64,000 nucleotides of DNA from Piper betle. Its lineage: Eukaryota; Streptophyta; Magnoliopsida; Piperales; Piperaceae. The position numbers and the translations under genes are program-made. This document shows positions 37,256-49,901 of this stretch, one piece after another. The DNA lies in the NCBI GenBank assembly GCA_033002965.1, contig JAURVB010013611.1, positions 1 to 64,000 of the forward strand, given 5' to 3'. The notes below the pieces were generated by a model, which had not been told where the DNA came from, searched no databases, and saw only the letters and a program-made list of their open reading frames with translations. The stretch's first letter is position 1; every line of letters starts with the position of its first letter.

Positions 37256-39023
37256 TTATTAAAATTTTGACAACATATCATGTAACAATTCAAAAATATT
37301 AAATATTAAATTCTCAACAAATCTAGTGAGATAATTAATTATTCATGTGATATAATCATTTAAGTCCTACTTTACATTTTAAATTAATTATCTAAATCAT
37401 AATTAATACTTAACAGTTGATAAAATAATTATTACTAATAAACAAGTATTTAATTTTCCTTTGCGGTGATAATTACTTAACCCTGATCTTGATGATTTAG
37501 TTGACGGTTATAATTTTTAATCGCTACTATTATTTATAGCAATTTAATTAATTAAGTTATTCAATCAAATTATTTAAAATAATTTGTATTATTTTAATTC
37601 ATAAATATTATTAATACAATTATTTTAATTTATTCGACTCTATAAAGTTTCGAACTTTATTTATTTTCATTATGCTATTTAGGTTCGACACGAGTGATTT
37701 CTACCCGACTATAGTTTAATAACTTATTTTCTACATTACTGACTCGTTATTAAAATAATCACTTTATTTACCTAATATTAAATTTAATATGGTAAAGGTA
37801 AAATCTTTATTTTATTAATTACTTACAACCGTCCGATTTAATTTAATCGCTTGAATTATGCCGATTAATTATCGACCGTTTATCATTACCGTATTTTTTT
37901 ATTACTCGTGGCGATTTCGTACAATAATTAATTAGTTTAGTAACTTTAATCCATAACCCATTAAAATAATTATTTTAAAGATTTAGTACGTGTTCGTATT
38001 ATTTTTAACTCGAGTCGGTATCGAGTCAGGTGTTATTTACAAGTTGGTATTATTATTTAACTCGAGTTGTGTCGAGTCAAGCATTATTTACAAGTTTGCC
38101 ACCCAAGGTAATTTTCTTCTTCTTCTTCTTCTCCAGGCATGCTCTGTTCCCGACACCAGGCGCCCTCCAGCCGCCGCCGCCAACCACCTCCGGCAGCCGT
38201 CCATCGTCGCCGTCCAGCTCCGCCGTGCCGTTTCAGTGTCACCCCGGCCAACTCCGGCCGCCTTCCAGCCGCGGCGACGCCTGCATCGCCTGCCTAGCAG
38301 CGCGCTTGCATCGCCGATTCCACCGCCGGCGAGCATCGCCGCCTCAATTGGGTGGTCGCCTCGACACCCTCGACCTCCTATCGACCTTCCCGAGCCAGAT
38401 TGCAACCCGTCGCCACCCAGGACGGCCGGACTTCTTCACCCACCGCCGTCGCCTCTGTTTTTGCCACCGTCCTCTGTTTTTGGCCATTTACCACCCCAGG
38501 CCGGCATCCACACATGTGAGATTGACCCTACACTGATCGACGAAGAGAGTAGATCATCTTCCGACGTCAGAACGACCGTCGCCACCGATTCCGGCGAAAC
38601 TTGCCTGTGCTTGCCCATCTCGCCGAAAAAGATGAACTCGTCGGCCAATAGTGTTTAGTTTCTTTCTTGTTGATTTTAAACTTTAATCCTCACGATTATA
38701 AAGCTTATTATCAAATTAAAATATGCATGCAAGAAAATTAAGAAGAGGGAGATAGGAAGAATACCTAAGCAAGGAAGAAGACACGCCGGTAAGGAAGAGG
38801 AGAAGAAAATGCGAATGAAGGCTAGGGTGGAGGATGTCCTTCATAAAATAAAATGAAATGATGGCTAGGGTATGTGAAAACACCCGTATTTCATTTAACT
38901 GGGTAACCGGGTAAATAATAAAATATAATAATTAACCGAGTAGAATTAACCGGGTATTGGATATAACACATTCGGTCCTTCCAGAACCGCATTCGCATCT
39001 TCTTTTTTTTCACGGTCTTTACA
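35525..39023 (-). repeat. E3 3' LTR (3499 bp)
   Basis: Starts (plus strand) TGTAACGACTCGCCC and ends GGTCTTTACA next to the polypurine tract. Array 35950-36805, stem-loop 35848-35866, donor-like AGAG|GTGAGTAG (exon base 35829), conserved block 36985-37082, (AT)n 37219-37253, and GC-rich block about 38110-38650. Confidence 0.93.
35950..36805. repeat. Tandem array in E3 3' LTR
   Basis: About thirty units of CTCCCAGCTCATTCTGAGATTAG with alternating spacers, the complement of the E2 array. The matching array in the 5' LTR is 41660-42548. Confidence 0.92.
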
Positions 39024-39036
39024 ATCTCCCCAACTT
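39024..39036 (-). other. E3 polypurine tract and upstream stem-loop
   Basis: On the minus strand the purine-rich CAAGTTGGGGAGAT lies directly before the LTR start. Just upstream (about 39046-39061) lies ATTTCGGGGATGAAAT, a six-pair stem (one G-U pair) with loop GGGA; the same hairpin precedes the polypurine tract of the TRIM copies. Confidence 0.8.
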
Positions 39037-39140
39037 GGAAATATTTCATCCCCGAAATATCATAATAGGCAACAGAACAATTATGATTAACTTTATTTAT
39101 TTCTTTGGGATCAGTTCATGCCACTACAAATATAAAACTC

Positions 39141-40465
39141 CTATGCCACAAACAGGCTAGGGTATTTCCTTGCCATTTCTTGTTCAGTCTCCCATGCAGC
39201 TTCTTCTGATCCCTGATTTTTCCACAATACTTTTACCAAAGGAATTTCCTTGTTCCTGAGTGTCTTTATTTCTCTTGCCAGGATGCGGATCAGCTTTTCC
39301 TCGTAGGTTAAATTTGATCGTAGCTCTAAGTCTTCAAAATTTGTGATGATATGATCCTCATCCCATACATACTTCTTTAGCATTGACACATGGAAAACAT
39401 TGTGTACTCCAGCTAGGCTTGGTGGCAATGCTAATCTATATGCACAATTCCCAACTCGATCCAGGATTGGAAACGGTCCTATGAATCTTGGCTTCAACTT
39501 CCCTGATATTTTAAATCTGATCACCCCCTTCGTAGGAGATGTCTTTAGGTACACAAACTCCCCAACTTGGAACTCTAGGTCCTTCCTTCGAGTATCAACA
39601 TAACTCTTTTGTCGATCCTGAGCTGCCTTAAGTCTTTGCTGAATGAGTTTCACCTTTTCAGTTGCTTCCCTCACCATCTCTGGCCCAACTATAACTGCTT
39701 CGGTAGACTCTAGCTAGCACGATGGAGATCTATAGGGCCTACCATATAAGGCTTCAATGGTGCCATCCCTATACTGGCTTGGTAAGAGTTATTGTAGGTG
39801 AATTCAGCCAAGGCTAAGTGTTTCTCCCAGTCACCTCCCCAGTCAAGAATGCAAGCTCTTAACAAATCTTCCAAAGTTTGAATAGTCCTCTCACTCTGAC
39901 CATCAGTTTGGGGATGATATGCTGTACTCAACTTAATTTGAGTTCCCATGGCTTCTTGGAAAGCTTCCCAGAAATGTGAAGTGAATAGGGAATCGCGATC
40001 GGAGACTATATCCTTTTGAATCCCATGCAATTTGACAATATTGTCAACATATAATCATGCCAGGTATTCCGTTGTTCTCATTGATTTCGTGGGGATGAAG
40101 TGAGCTACTTTAGTTAGTCGGTCCACAACTACCCATATGGAGTCATGCTTCTTTTGAGTTCTTGGGAGCTTTGAAATAAAATTGCATGTGACACACTCCC
40201 ATTTCCATGTTGGTATTTCTAAAGGTTGTAATAGTCCTCCAGGTAGTTGATGTTGGGCTTTGATCTGTTGGCAAGTCTGACACTTAGACACAAAATCCAC
40301 AACATCCCTCTTCATCCCAATCCACCAGTAGGCTCGCTTTAAATCCTGATACATTTTAGTAACTCCAGGGTGTATCGAGAACTTTGAGTGATGAGCCTCC
40401 TCCAAGATATTCCGCTACACTCAACCTTCCTCTAAATCTGATCACACTATTTGAATCAGGATTAA
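39141..40465 (-). pseudogene. pol: E3 integrase and chromodomain
   Basis: It begins at the deletion joint with a short 'SNSVIRFRG' remnant followed by a small deletion. Then come the integrase zinc finger (HHSKFSIH, CQTC), core (CNFI in place of CDFI, so the first catalytic Asp is Asn; [14 protein letters not shown]), C-terminal domain and a complete chromodomain (LAREIKTLRNKEIPLVKVLW...EEAAWETEQEMARKYPSLF), ending at 39141 with a natural stop. A TGA at 40055-40057 replaces Gly, and a missing T near 39765 shifts the frame. The chromodomain is the part that directs Tekay-type integration toward particular chromatin; this is the only complete, uninterrupted chromodomain frame in the window. Confidence 0.92.
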
Positions 40466-41051
40466 TCATGGTCCATTGAAAGCTGCCACAAATTCCGCCC
40501 ACGCGATGGAGGAAATCTCATGTGGATGGAAAGTGGTTTTCTCCTTGGATTTCCACCAGTAAGATGCTTCCTCTTGAAACATGCATGTTGCCAATCTCAC
40601 TTGATAGCGGTAGGTCATAGACAGAGCTCTAAACGCTTTTTCGGTAATGCCAATCCAGCTCTCCGCCTCTATTGGATTGATCCCTCCAATAAATACCTCA
40701 GCTCTATTCTTTCTAAATTTTTCCACAATGTAGTGGTCACTATCATCACCTGCTGGTGGCACCACTTGTCGGACTACCGGTGGCATTGGGTTTGGATGCT
40801 CCCTTGCTCGCCCAGGTCTGCTAACCCTGCCCACCCTCATCACGGGTGATTCTGGGACCTGCTGCCGAGTTTGAGGCTACATGCCCTGCTACCATTACCG
40901 GTAACCGCTGAACAATATTTTGAACCACAGAATTTGTATTTTCTGAAGCCTGTGCAAGTCCCTGTATGGCTGTCAGGATCTGAGCCAATACATTCTCGGT
41001 GTTCACATTGGGCCGAGTAGCTCGGTTTGGCTGTCTACAAGTACCTGCCAT
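40466..41051 (-). pseudogene. gag: E3 gag remnant
   Basis: Starts MAGTCRQPNR at 41051, directly after GTTTTAG (minus strand), as in E1 and E2. A frameshift near 40835 separates frames 40821-41051 and 40466-40843. It runs to WAEFVAAFNG and then jumps to the RNase H-integrase linker, so the zinc knuckle, protease, RT and RNase H are deleted. The break lies within a few residues of the E2 break (WAEFVAA), although the two deletions end at different places. Confidence 0.88.
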
Positions 41052-41221
41052 CTAAAACGTCGAACCTTCATGGTTCATAAGTATGTTTTTTTTCCAGTTA
41101 TAACATAGGTTTACTAGCTAATACATTTGTCAATTAATAACACAACACAGTGGGAAAAGATAATTATTGGACTTTTCAACAAGGTACTTGAGTCATAAAA
41201 TGTGAGCTTGTGGGAAACTTA

Positions 41222-41233
41222 GCTCTGATACCA
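41222..41233 (-). other. E3 primer-binding site (initiator tRNA-Met)
   Basis: The minus strand reads TGGTATCAGAGC two bases from the 5' LTR. Confidence 0.9.
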
Positions 41234-43908
41234 CCTATAATGACCCGCCCGAACCGAACTGGGTAGTTACATAAAAAATATAGGTAATGTAGATGTAACA
41301 TTCTAGAACATGAATTAAAATACAGCAAATATGTTTCGCAACATATAATATGAATCATAACAATAAATCATGTTCTCTAAAACATAAAATAACCGTCCCA
41401 TAGTCTTAGACCGTTTCCCATAGCCACATTTATAGCAGAAGAGAATAATAAGGAAGTCCAACTTTATTATCGATTCACCATACCTAGGTTGGTAATAGAA
41501 CAACCAACCACACTTCTAATCTTTAGTTCAAAGTTGCTCACCTGCGGAGGCAATTCCGTGTTAGTGATAAAACCACTAAGCCGCATAATTAAATGAAACA
41601 AGTTAATAAAATCCCTATTACCATTTCACCCATTTTTATTATAGTTTCACTAGTCTTTTAGTAATTGTCTCTAAGGTCATTCTAAGATTAGTTATTTGTC
41701 TCTCAGGTCATTCTGAGATAAGTAAAAGTTGTCTCCCAGCTCATTCTGAGATTAGGTGGTCTCCCAATTTATTTTGAGATTAGTGATGGTCTCCCAGTTC
41801 ATTCTAAGATTAGAAATCGTCTCCCAGCTTATTCTGAGATTAGGTGGTCTCCCAAATCATTTTGAGATTAGTCATGGTCTCCCAGTTCATTCGGAGATTA
41901 GAAATTGTCTCCCAACTCATTCTGAGATTAGGTGGTCTCCCAATTCATTTTCAGATTAGTCATGGTCTCCCAGCTCATTCTGATATTAGAAATTGTCTCC
42001 GAGCTCATTCTGAGATTAGGTGGTCTCCCAATTCATTTAGAGATTAGTCATGGTCTCCCAGCTCATTGTGAGATTAGGTGGTCTCCCAATTTATTTTGAG
42101 ATTAGTCATGGTCTCCCAGTTCATTCTGAGATTAGAAATTGTCTCCCAAGTCATTCTGAGATTAGGTGCTCTCCCAATTCATTTTGAGATTATTCATGGT
42201 CTCCCAGCTCGTTCTGAGATTAGAAATTGTCTCTCAGCTCATTCTGAGCTTAGGTGGTCTCCCAATTCATTTTGAGATTAGTCATGGTCTCCCAGCTCAT
42301 TCTAAGATTAGAAATTATCTCCCAGCTCATTCTGAGATTAGGTGGTCTCCCAATTCATTTTGAGATTAGTCATGGTCTCCCAGTTCATTCTGAGGTTAGA
42401 AATTGTCTCCAAGCTCATTCTGAGATTAGAAAACGTCTCCCAGCTCATTCTGAGATTAAGTGGTCTCCCAATTCATTTTGAGATTAGTCATGGTCTCTAA
42501 GTTCATTCTGAGATTAAAAATCATCTCCCAGCTCATTCTAAGATTAGTGTCGACAAAGCTACCAATTTGGGAAAATACAACATTTTATATAGTTATACTA
42601 GTTTGGGAAAATATAACATTTAAAATAATTATACAAACAATACAACATTGGAAATAATTATACGGACAATATAAAATTTCAAATAATTATATGAACACAC
42701 ATATTAATTTTAAAGGTGCGGCCCCGTAACGGACTGAGCCAATTCCTTGACCCCAATTGCATTACAGCACATGGTTGTCGAATCTGGGTTCAGGCCGATC
42801 AGGGCTGCCAACAAGGGAAAGTACAACATTTCATATGATTATACGGACTTGGATATTTCGAACTCGCAGTTGCGACCAATGATCCTAATTTGAACGAGAA
42901 TATAAAATTATACATAAGTATAATTTTATTCAAATAGAAATGCATGCAACTAAATGTCTAATATATATATCATTATTTAAATTTTGACAACAAATCATGT
43001 AACAATTCAAAAATATTTAATATTAAATTCTCAATAAATCTAGTGAGCTAATTGATTATTCATGTGATATAATCATTTAATTCCTACTTTACATTTTAAA
43101 TTAATTATATAAATCATAATTAATACTTAACAATTGATAAAATAATTATTACTAATAAACAAGTATTTAATTTTCCTTTACGGTGATAATTACTTAACCC
43201 ATATTTTGATGATTTAGTTGTATAATTGTTAATCGCTACTATTATTTATAGCAATTTAATTAATTAAGTCATTCAATTAAATTATTTAAAATAATTTGTA
43301 TTATTTTAATTCATCAATATTATTAATACAATTATTTTAACTTATTTGACTTTATAAAATTTTAAACTTTATTTATTTTCACTGTACTATTTAGGTTCGA
43401 CGCGAGTGATTTCTACCCGACTATAGTTTAATATCATATTTTCTACATTGCTAACTCGTTATTAAAATAATCACTTTATTTACCTAATATTAAATTTAAT
43501 ATGGTAAAGGTAAATTCTTTATTTTATTAATCACTTACAACTGTCTAATTTAATTTAATCGCTTGAATTAAGCCAATTAATTATCGACCGTTTATCATTA
43601 CCGTATTTTTTTATTACTCGTGGCAATTTCGTACAATAATTAATTAGTTTAGTAACTTTAATCCATAACCCATTAAATTAATTATTTTAAAGATTTAGTA
43701 TATGTTAGTACTATTTTTAACTTAAGTCGGTATTGAGTTATGTGTTAGTTACGAGTTGGTATTATTATTTAACTCGAATTGTGTCGAGTCAAACATTATT
43801 TACAAGTTTGCCACCCAAGGTAATTTTTTTCCGTCTCCTTCTCTGACATGCTCTGTTCCTGACTCTAGGCACCCTGCAGCCACTGCCAACCACCTCCGGC
43901 AGCCATCC

Positions 43909-46451
43909 TGTAACGACCCGCCATTTGTCACAACATTGTGGGCCTAGCTGGCAAGGTGTTATTCAAAATTTAAGCAAATATGTCTAACATTTTTGTAAAC
44001 AAAAACATATATAAAGATCCCATAGTCTTGGACCGTTTCCCAGTAGCCACACTTATTTCTCAAATAGTAAAAAAGAAAGGAGTCCTCATATTTATTTTGC
44101 TCCATGCTCTGGTTGTCAATCACCTAATCTCGTATCTGCACACCTGCGGAGGCAATTCCGCGTTAGTGATTACAACACTAAGTAGTATAATAGATAAAAC
44201 AAAATAAGTACATTCCACTATTTCCTTAAGTTTATTTTAATATGCGGTGGAGCGATTCCGCTGTACTCCAAAACAATGTGGAGGAGGTATCCGCTGTGAT
44301 CCGCACACCCTGGCCGTAGCCCTTTTGTGGGGAGGCTACCACTACCGTCTCCAGTGCCAGTGCCTCACACACCCTGGCCGTAGCCTTTTTGTGGGGTAGC
44401 TATCACTGCACTCAGGTGATTGCTGCGCCCCGTTTGTGGGGAAGCTCTCACTCCAATTTTAGTGCCAGTGCCTCGCACACCCCGGCCGTAGCCTTTTTAT
44501 AGGGAGGTTATCACTGCACTCCGGTGCCAGTGCCTTGCACACCCCGGCTGTAGCCTTTTTATGGGGAGGCTATCACTGCACTCCAGTGCGATGGAGGAAT
44601 CAGCTGTGCCTCACTCACCCCGGCCGTAGCCTTTTTATGGGGCGGCTATCACTACTCCAAAACAATGTCGATGCATTACACAATTTACGCACATAATACA
44701 ACCCAGTGTCGGACTGAGTCAATTCTTTGACCCCGGTTGCACTCGGTGCATGGTGGTCGAATCTGGGCTCAGGCCGACCTAGGCTACCAACAAGGAAAGT
44801 ATGATGTTCTACCTATTATACGTACCTGACTTGTGATTTCGTCTGACTATGATCCGTTAACCCAAATCTGAATAAGGGCATAAAATTATACATTAGTATA
44901 ATTTTATTTTGCATGAACCTACATGCAACTACATGACTAATATACTATCAATTTTAAATGATGTAATTAGTTCATGTTAGTCTTTATTTCTTATTAAATT
45001 TTCAGCAATTCTAATGATAATTAATTATTAATTATCCCCATCCAAATCCCCATTATCTAATTGATAATTCAATTATTAACATATCCCATACTTTAGTCTT
45101 TTGTATTTACCTTATATTTTAACTCAACCGCATCGAGTTCTCCTATATTGACCTGGTTGCCATCCCACTTTAACAATTCATTTAACGACCCCAAAGCTCC
45201 CAGCTTTATTGTAATCAACCAGCAAAAGCCGGTATTTTCACCATGCATGGCGACCAACCAGTAATGTGGTGGCCTCCATTTGCTGCTATGGCGTCACCAA
45301 ATTGGCCACCACATGGCAACCCTCAACCAGTCCTTGGTGACCCCATCCTGGCCATCCAAATAGCAACCCCGACCAGACCCATGGCGACTATTCTAGTAAG
45401 CCACATAAACAGCACCTGACCAGCCCGTCTTCTTTTCCTTCCACCCAATCTCAGACCCCATCTTCTATCTACCCCACTAATCTGATTGGAAAAACACCAA
45501 AGATCCAACCTTTATCCGCTGCTGTCTCATGGAACTCGGACTACACCCTACATGGGGACCTTAATTTCACCATTCATGGTGGCCGACCAGCAGCCATGGT
45601 GACCATGTCCTGCCCCATCAAGGTGACGACCAGCACCACCCCAAGTGACGACCAGTCTGCCCTTTCCATGACGGATCCACGTCTGGCCAGCAACACCACC
45701 CAATCAACACCAACCTGGTCTCCCTACACTTCCTGATTTACATCTCTCCCTGCCGGTCTAACTCGGCCACCCAAGACGACTCCGTCCGGCCAGCAGCACC
45801 GCTGGGAACACTCCTACTTCCAGCACGTCAACCCTACTCACAAGGATGGAGGATGGTGTTGTTGTTGCTGCTAAAACAGCAGGACGTCCTCCTGGTTTTC
45901 TTCTTCCCTTGTTGATTTCGCATTTGATTCTTATGTTTAACCTGTTTATGATTTATGCAACATGTGTATGCATGCAACAAAAGAAAAAGAAAGGAAAAGG
46001 AATTACCCGAGTGAAGGAGGAAAGCCAGCATCTGTCCAAGGAGGAGAAAGATGTAGAAGACGCCCTCCCCTTCTCCTTTTACAAAGAATGAAATGATGGC
46101 TAGGGTTTGTGGAAACACCCTTTCACCGCAATTCCTTTAATCGGGTAATTGGGTAATCAATACGGTTCACTTAACCATTTCACTTAACCTCTTAAACGGG
46201 TACATGGTATGATTCACTTAAATGGTTAAATGGATAAATAATTCACTTAACCTCTTAAATGGGTACATGGTATGATTCACTTAAATGGGTAGATGGATAA
46301 ATAATGTGGTCGACTTGACCGATTCAAGTAGAATCGTCCGGTTAGAAATTACTTCTCAATTAACCGGGTAATTCATACCTAACCAGCTAACAAATTTTTT
46401 TCCCCACGTTCGATCCCCCTGCATCGAACGTTATTATTATTATTATTATTA

Positions 46452-46483
<32 letters not shown>

Positions 46484-46505
46484 ATATATTTTCCGGGTCT
46501 TCACA
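43909..46505 (-). mobile_element. Solo LTR of the E1 subfamily inside the E3 LTR
   Basis: TG...CA ends and a 5-bp duplication CATCC (43904-43908) / CGTCC (46506-46510); the single difference is a CpG-to-CpA change in the left copy, since the undisturbed E3 3' LTR reads CGTCC at 38197. It is 2597 bp, longer than the E1 LTRs because it keeps an AT-rich and GC-rich U3 (44870-46500). Array 44280-44650, stem-loop 44163-44181, donor-like AG|GT (exon base 44144). A solo LTR results from recombination between the two LTRs of a full element. Confidence 0.93.
46433..46490. repeat. (TTA)n and (AT)n runs
   Basis: A short TTA run followed by AT repeats, close to the sense start of the solo LTR. Confidence 0.9.
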
Positions 46506-48452
46506 CGTCCATCGTCGCTGTCTAGTTCTGCCGTGCCGTTTCAGTGTTACCCCGGCCAACTCCGGCCGCCTTCCAGTTGTGGCGACGCCTGCATCGCCTG
46601 CCTAGCAGCACGCTCGCGTCACCAATTCCATTGCCGGCGAGCATCGCTGCCTCAATTGGGTAGTCCCCTCTACACCTTTGACCTCCTATCGACCTTCCCG
46701 GGCCAGATTGCAACCCGTCGCCACCTAGGACGGCCGGACTTCTTCACCCACCGCCGCACCTCTGTTTTTGGCCATTTACCACCCTCGGCCGGCATCCACA
46801 CATGTGAGATCAACCCTACACTGATTGACGAAGAGAGTAGGATCATCTCCCAACATCAGAACAGCCTCGCCACTGATTCTTGGCGAGGCTTGCCCGTGCT
46901 TGCTCATCTCGCCGAAACAGGGAACTCGTCGCCAAATTTTAGTTTCTTTCTTGTTGATTTTAAACTTTAATCCTCATGATTATAAAGCTTATTATCAAAT
47001 TAAAATATGCATGCAAGAAAATTAAGAAGAGGGAGATAGGAAGAATACCTAAGTAAGGAAGAAGACACGCCGGTAAGGAAGAGGAGAAGAAAATGCAAAT
47101 GAAGGCTAGGGTGGAGGATGTCCTTCATAAAATAAAATGAAATGACGGCTAGGGTATGTGAAAATACCCGTATTTCATTTAACTGGGTAACCAAGTAAAT
47201 AATAAAATATAATAATTGACTCGGGTATTGGATATAACACGTTCAGTCCTTCCCAAACCGCGTTTGAGTCTTTTTATTTTTTCACGGTCTTTATAAGATA
47301 AGTGTAGGCTCAACATTGGATTACTATTGTGCATGTTGCCACTATGATCCAGACCCCTCTAGATCAGATAAGCATGGTTGGATAACCGGAAATGAGTTGA
47401 TGGTAGCTACCTTTGGGGAAATAGACACATGGAGATAAACATGGTAGAGACAGTAATGGGTTCATGATGTACATGATCAGGATCAGCTTCAGCACCAAGA
47501 TAGCACAACCGCTGTCTGAGAAGCACAACTTCCGTCAGTGATGCATAGTCACCGTCTCAGTTGCCCAACCTCCAATTGTGATGCACTAGCACTGACCGAA
47601 TGCACACTACTACCATCTATGATACCAACCACCATCCGTATATTGCACTATCACCGGCCCAGTGAGTAGTTGGAGTGGAAGTAAGGGCCAAGTAGTTACC
47701 TCACCTTACAGGAAGACAACTACTATAGGATGTTCTTAGCTTTGCACAGAGGCCACATGTTACAACATTGAAAGTAGAGTTGGGTCAGAGATTGAGGACA
47801 AGATATATCTATGGTAACATCAGTCGGGCAGAGGAAAGTTAGGTGCACTTGAACTATTTGGATGTGGTGGCACATGATTGACTTCACCAGCTATCTTGCA
47901 TACCATCGCCTTGACCTGACATCCTTGGATCAGATGTGTATTGCAAGATAGTCTTAGCGATAGTATTATGGGGATCATCAGATAGTGTTAATGAGTCTTC
48001 TAGGGATGTATATGAAAAGAGTATGAGAATAGGGTAATATGAAATCCATATAAGATGAGACCATAGTGATCAGATTGTTCAGTAAGTGTAACAACAAACA
48101 TGTGATCCACAACTAAGGTTCCACAGATCAGATGGTTAGCAAATGATCAGATATGCAGTTTACCTCATTTAAAGTTTGGCCTAGCCAGAGGGAAATATTT
48201 GACTCGTATTAGAATTTTGGCATAAATGATGGGTTTAGTGATGGAGCATCCATTAGGGAGACAATGTTTTCCTTGTGCTTCACTAGCACGATTAGGTCCT
48301 TACCTTGAGACATAGGAATTAGCATTTACCCTGAGTATATGAGGTACATTTGTGGTACTGTATAGGACTTATATTACAGGTAGACTTTGGACTTATAATA
48401 CCTACTAGGAGAAGATCCGGTTTTATAGTGGTTCTTTGGGTCGTTTGAATCC

Positions 48453-49047
48453 ATTTAGAAGCGTGTGACTAGTACGGTATCGAGAAACACATGCCTACTG
48501 TTAGTTAATTAAACTAGAGCCACTTAGGAGATATCTCTTAGACTCGTCATTGATTAGCTGTTCCATAGGCTGGCCACCTATGGCAAAGTCTAATCATGAC
48601 GATCTTAGAGACATGTCCATGGACCTACCCATATTTTTGAGTCACCCAGTATCATATATAGAGTTTCATTTCCCTATTGTGACTCAGATGGAGATCCTTA
48701 CATCACCACATATAGAGACACGATGTCAGACTATGTGAGGATGAGACACCTCCCAGCTAGAGCCCTTGAGCAATGACTAATTTTTGGAGAGATACAGCCT
48801 CTTTTAATGTGACTAGATATTTCAGACAAAGCCAAGCTTTGACCTGAGTATGTTGACAGTACCTTTCTAGATATATCAGTCCTAATATCTATTTTTCTAG
48901 ATGGTTGAGATGAGTAGACATTGACCAGCGGACCTACCACAAATCAGATGCATACCTAATATCTATTTCTCATACTCCTTGAGACATGCTATACATATAC
49001 AGGTGTCCTTGCCATCATTACATCACAGAGAGCCCCTTCAGCAATAG
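48453..49047. repeat. Duplicated segment, copy A
   Basis: From 'tttagaagcgtgtgactagtacggtatc'-type sequence to 'cagcaatag'. Copy B is 49902-50547. The two flank the TRIM array, and each corresponds to the same part of the C internal domain. Confidence 0.75.
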
Positions 49048-49901
49048 TGTAACGACCCAGCCCAAAGTATAACGTAATGGGCCTAAGTCATTTCTTTAAA
49101 ATAGTTAACCCAAGTTAAAGATCTATAGTCCATTCTCACTTATAAACATGATCTTCTCCCAGTAGGTATTAGATGTGGGTCTAAGTTGAGGGATCTCACA
49201 ATCCACCCACCTTAGGAAATTTCATCCCCGAAATGCCTATACTTGGCCCGTTGCTAGCCCTAGCCCACGACCTTTCTGGCCCGTGACCGGCAGCTTAGCC
49301 AACGTCCCTAGTCCAGCCCATTGCTAGCCCCAGCCCACTACCTTTTAGGCCCGTGACCAGCAACCTAGCCAACGTCCCTAGTCCAGCCCACCATCTAACA
49401 CGGAACTAGGTTGCTCTCATACCACCTGTAATGACCCAGCCCAAAGTGCAACATAATGGGCCTAAGTTATTTCTTTAAAATTATTAACCGAAGTTAAAGA
49501 TCTATAATCCATTCTCACTTATAAATAGGATCTTCTCCCAGTAGGTATTAGATGTAGGACTAAGTTGAGAGATCTCACAATATCTGAAGGTCGCATCTTC
49601 GATCCACGCTCAACCCATTTTCTTTTTCCTGTAACAACCCGGCCCAAAGTGCAACGTAATGGGCCTAAGTCATTTCTTTAAAATGGTTAACCCAAGTTAA
49701 AGATCTATAGTCCATTCTCACTTATAAACCGGATCTTCTCCCAGTAGGTATTAGATGTCGGACTAAGTTGAGGGATCTAACAATCTACCCACCTTAGGAA
49801 ATTTCGTCCCCGAAATGCCTATACTTGGCCCGTTGCTAGCCCCAGCCCACGACCTTTCTGGCCCGTGACCTGTAGCCTAGCCAACGTCCCTCGTCCAGCC
49901 C
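49048..49901 (-). mobile_element. TRIM array, minus: LTR-internal-LTR, spacer, LTR-internal fragment
   Basis: Three 153-bp LTRs (49048-49200, 49427-49579, 49630-49782) start TGTAAC and end near TCTCACA. Between the first two is a 226-bp internal domain with the polypurine tract complement next to 49200 and the PBS complement GAGCAACC-side (decayed, near 49412-49425). A 50-bp unrelated spacer (49580-49629) precedes the third LTR, whose internal domain is cut at about 49901. No target-site duplication was found. Non-coding; it would depend on proteins of an autonomous element. Confidence 0.85.

Larger units (their letters stand above)
35525..47295 (-). mobile_element. E3: Tekay-type chromovirus with 3.5-kb LTRs, internally deleted
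   Basis: Both ends are defined by a perfect 5-bp target-site duplication AGATA (35520-35524 and 47296-47300). 3' LTR 35525-39023; internal domain 39024-41235 with polypurine tract, chromodomain, integrase, a gag fragment and PBS; 5' LTR 41236-47295, which itself contains a solo LTR. In the 5' LTR both terminal dinucleotides have decayed (TG to TA, CA to TA), consistent with cytosine deamination, whereas the 3' LTR retains TG and CA. Protease, RT and RNase H are gone, so it could only have moved with helper proteins or was deleted after insertion. Confidence 0.94.
41236..47295 (-). repeat. E3 5' LTR, interrupted by a solo LTR
   Basis: About 3458 bp once the 43909-46510 insertion is removed, collinear with the 3' LTR. 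Array 41660-42548, stem-loop 41561-41579, donor-like AG|GT (exon base 41542), GC-rich part split at 43908. Termini TATAATG...TTTATA show decayed TG/CA. Confidence 0.92.
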
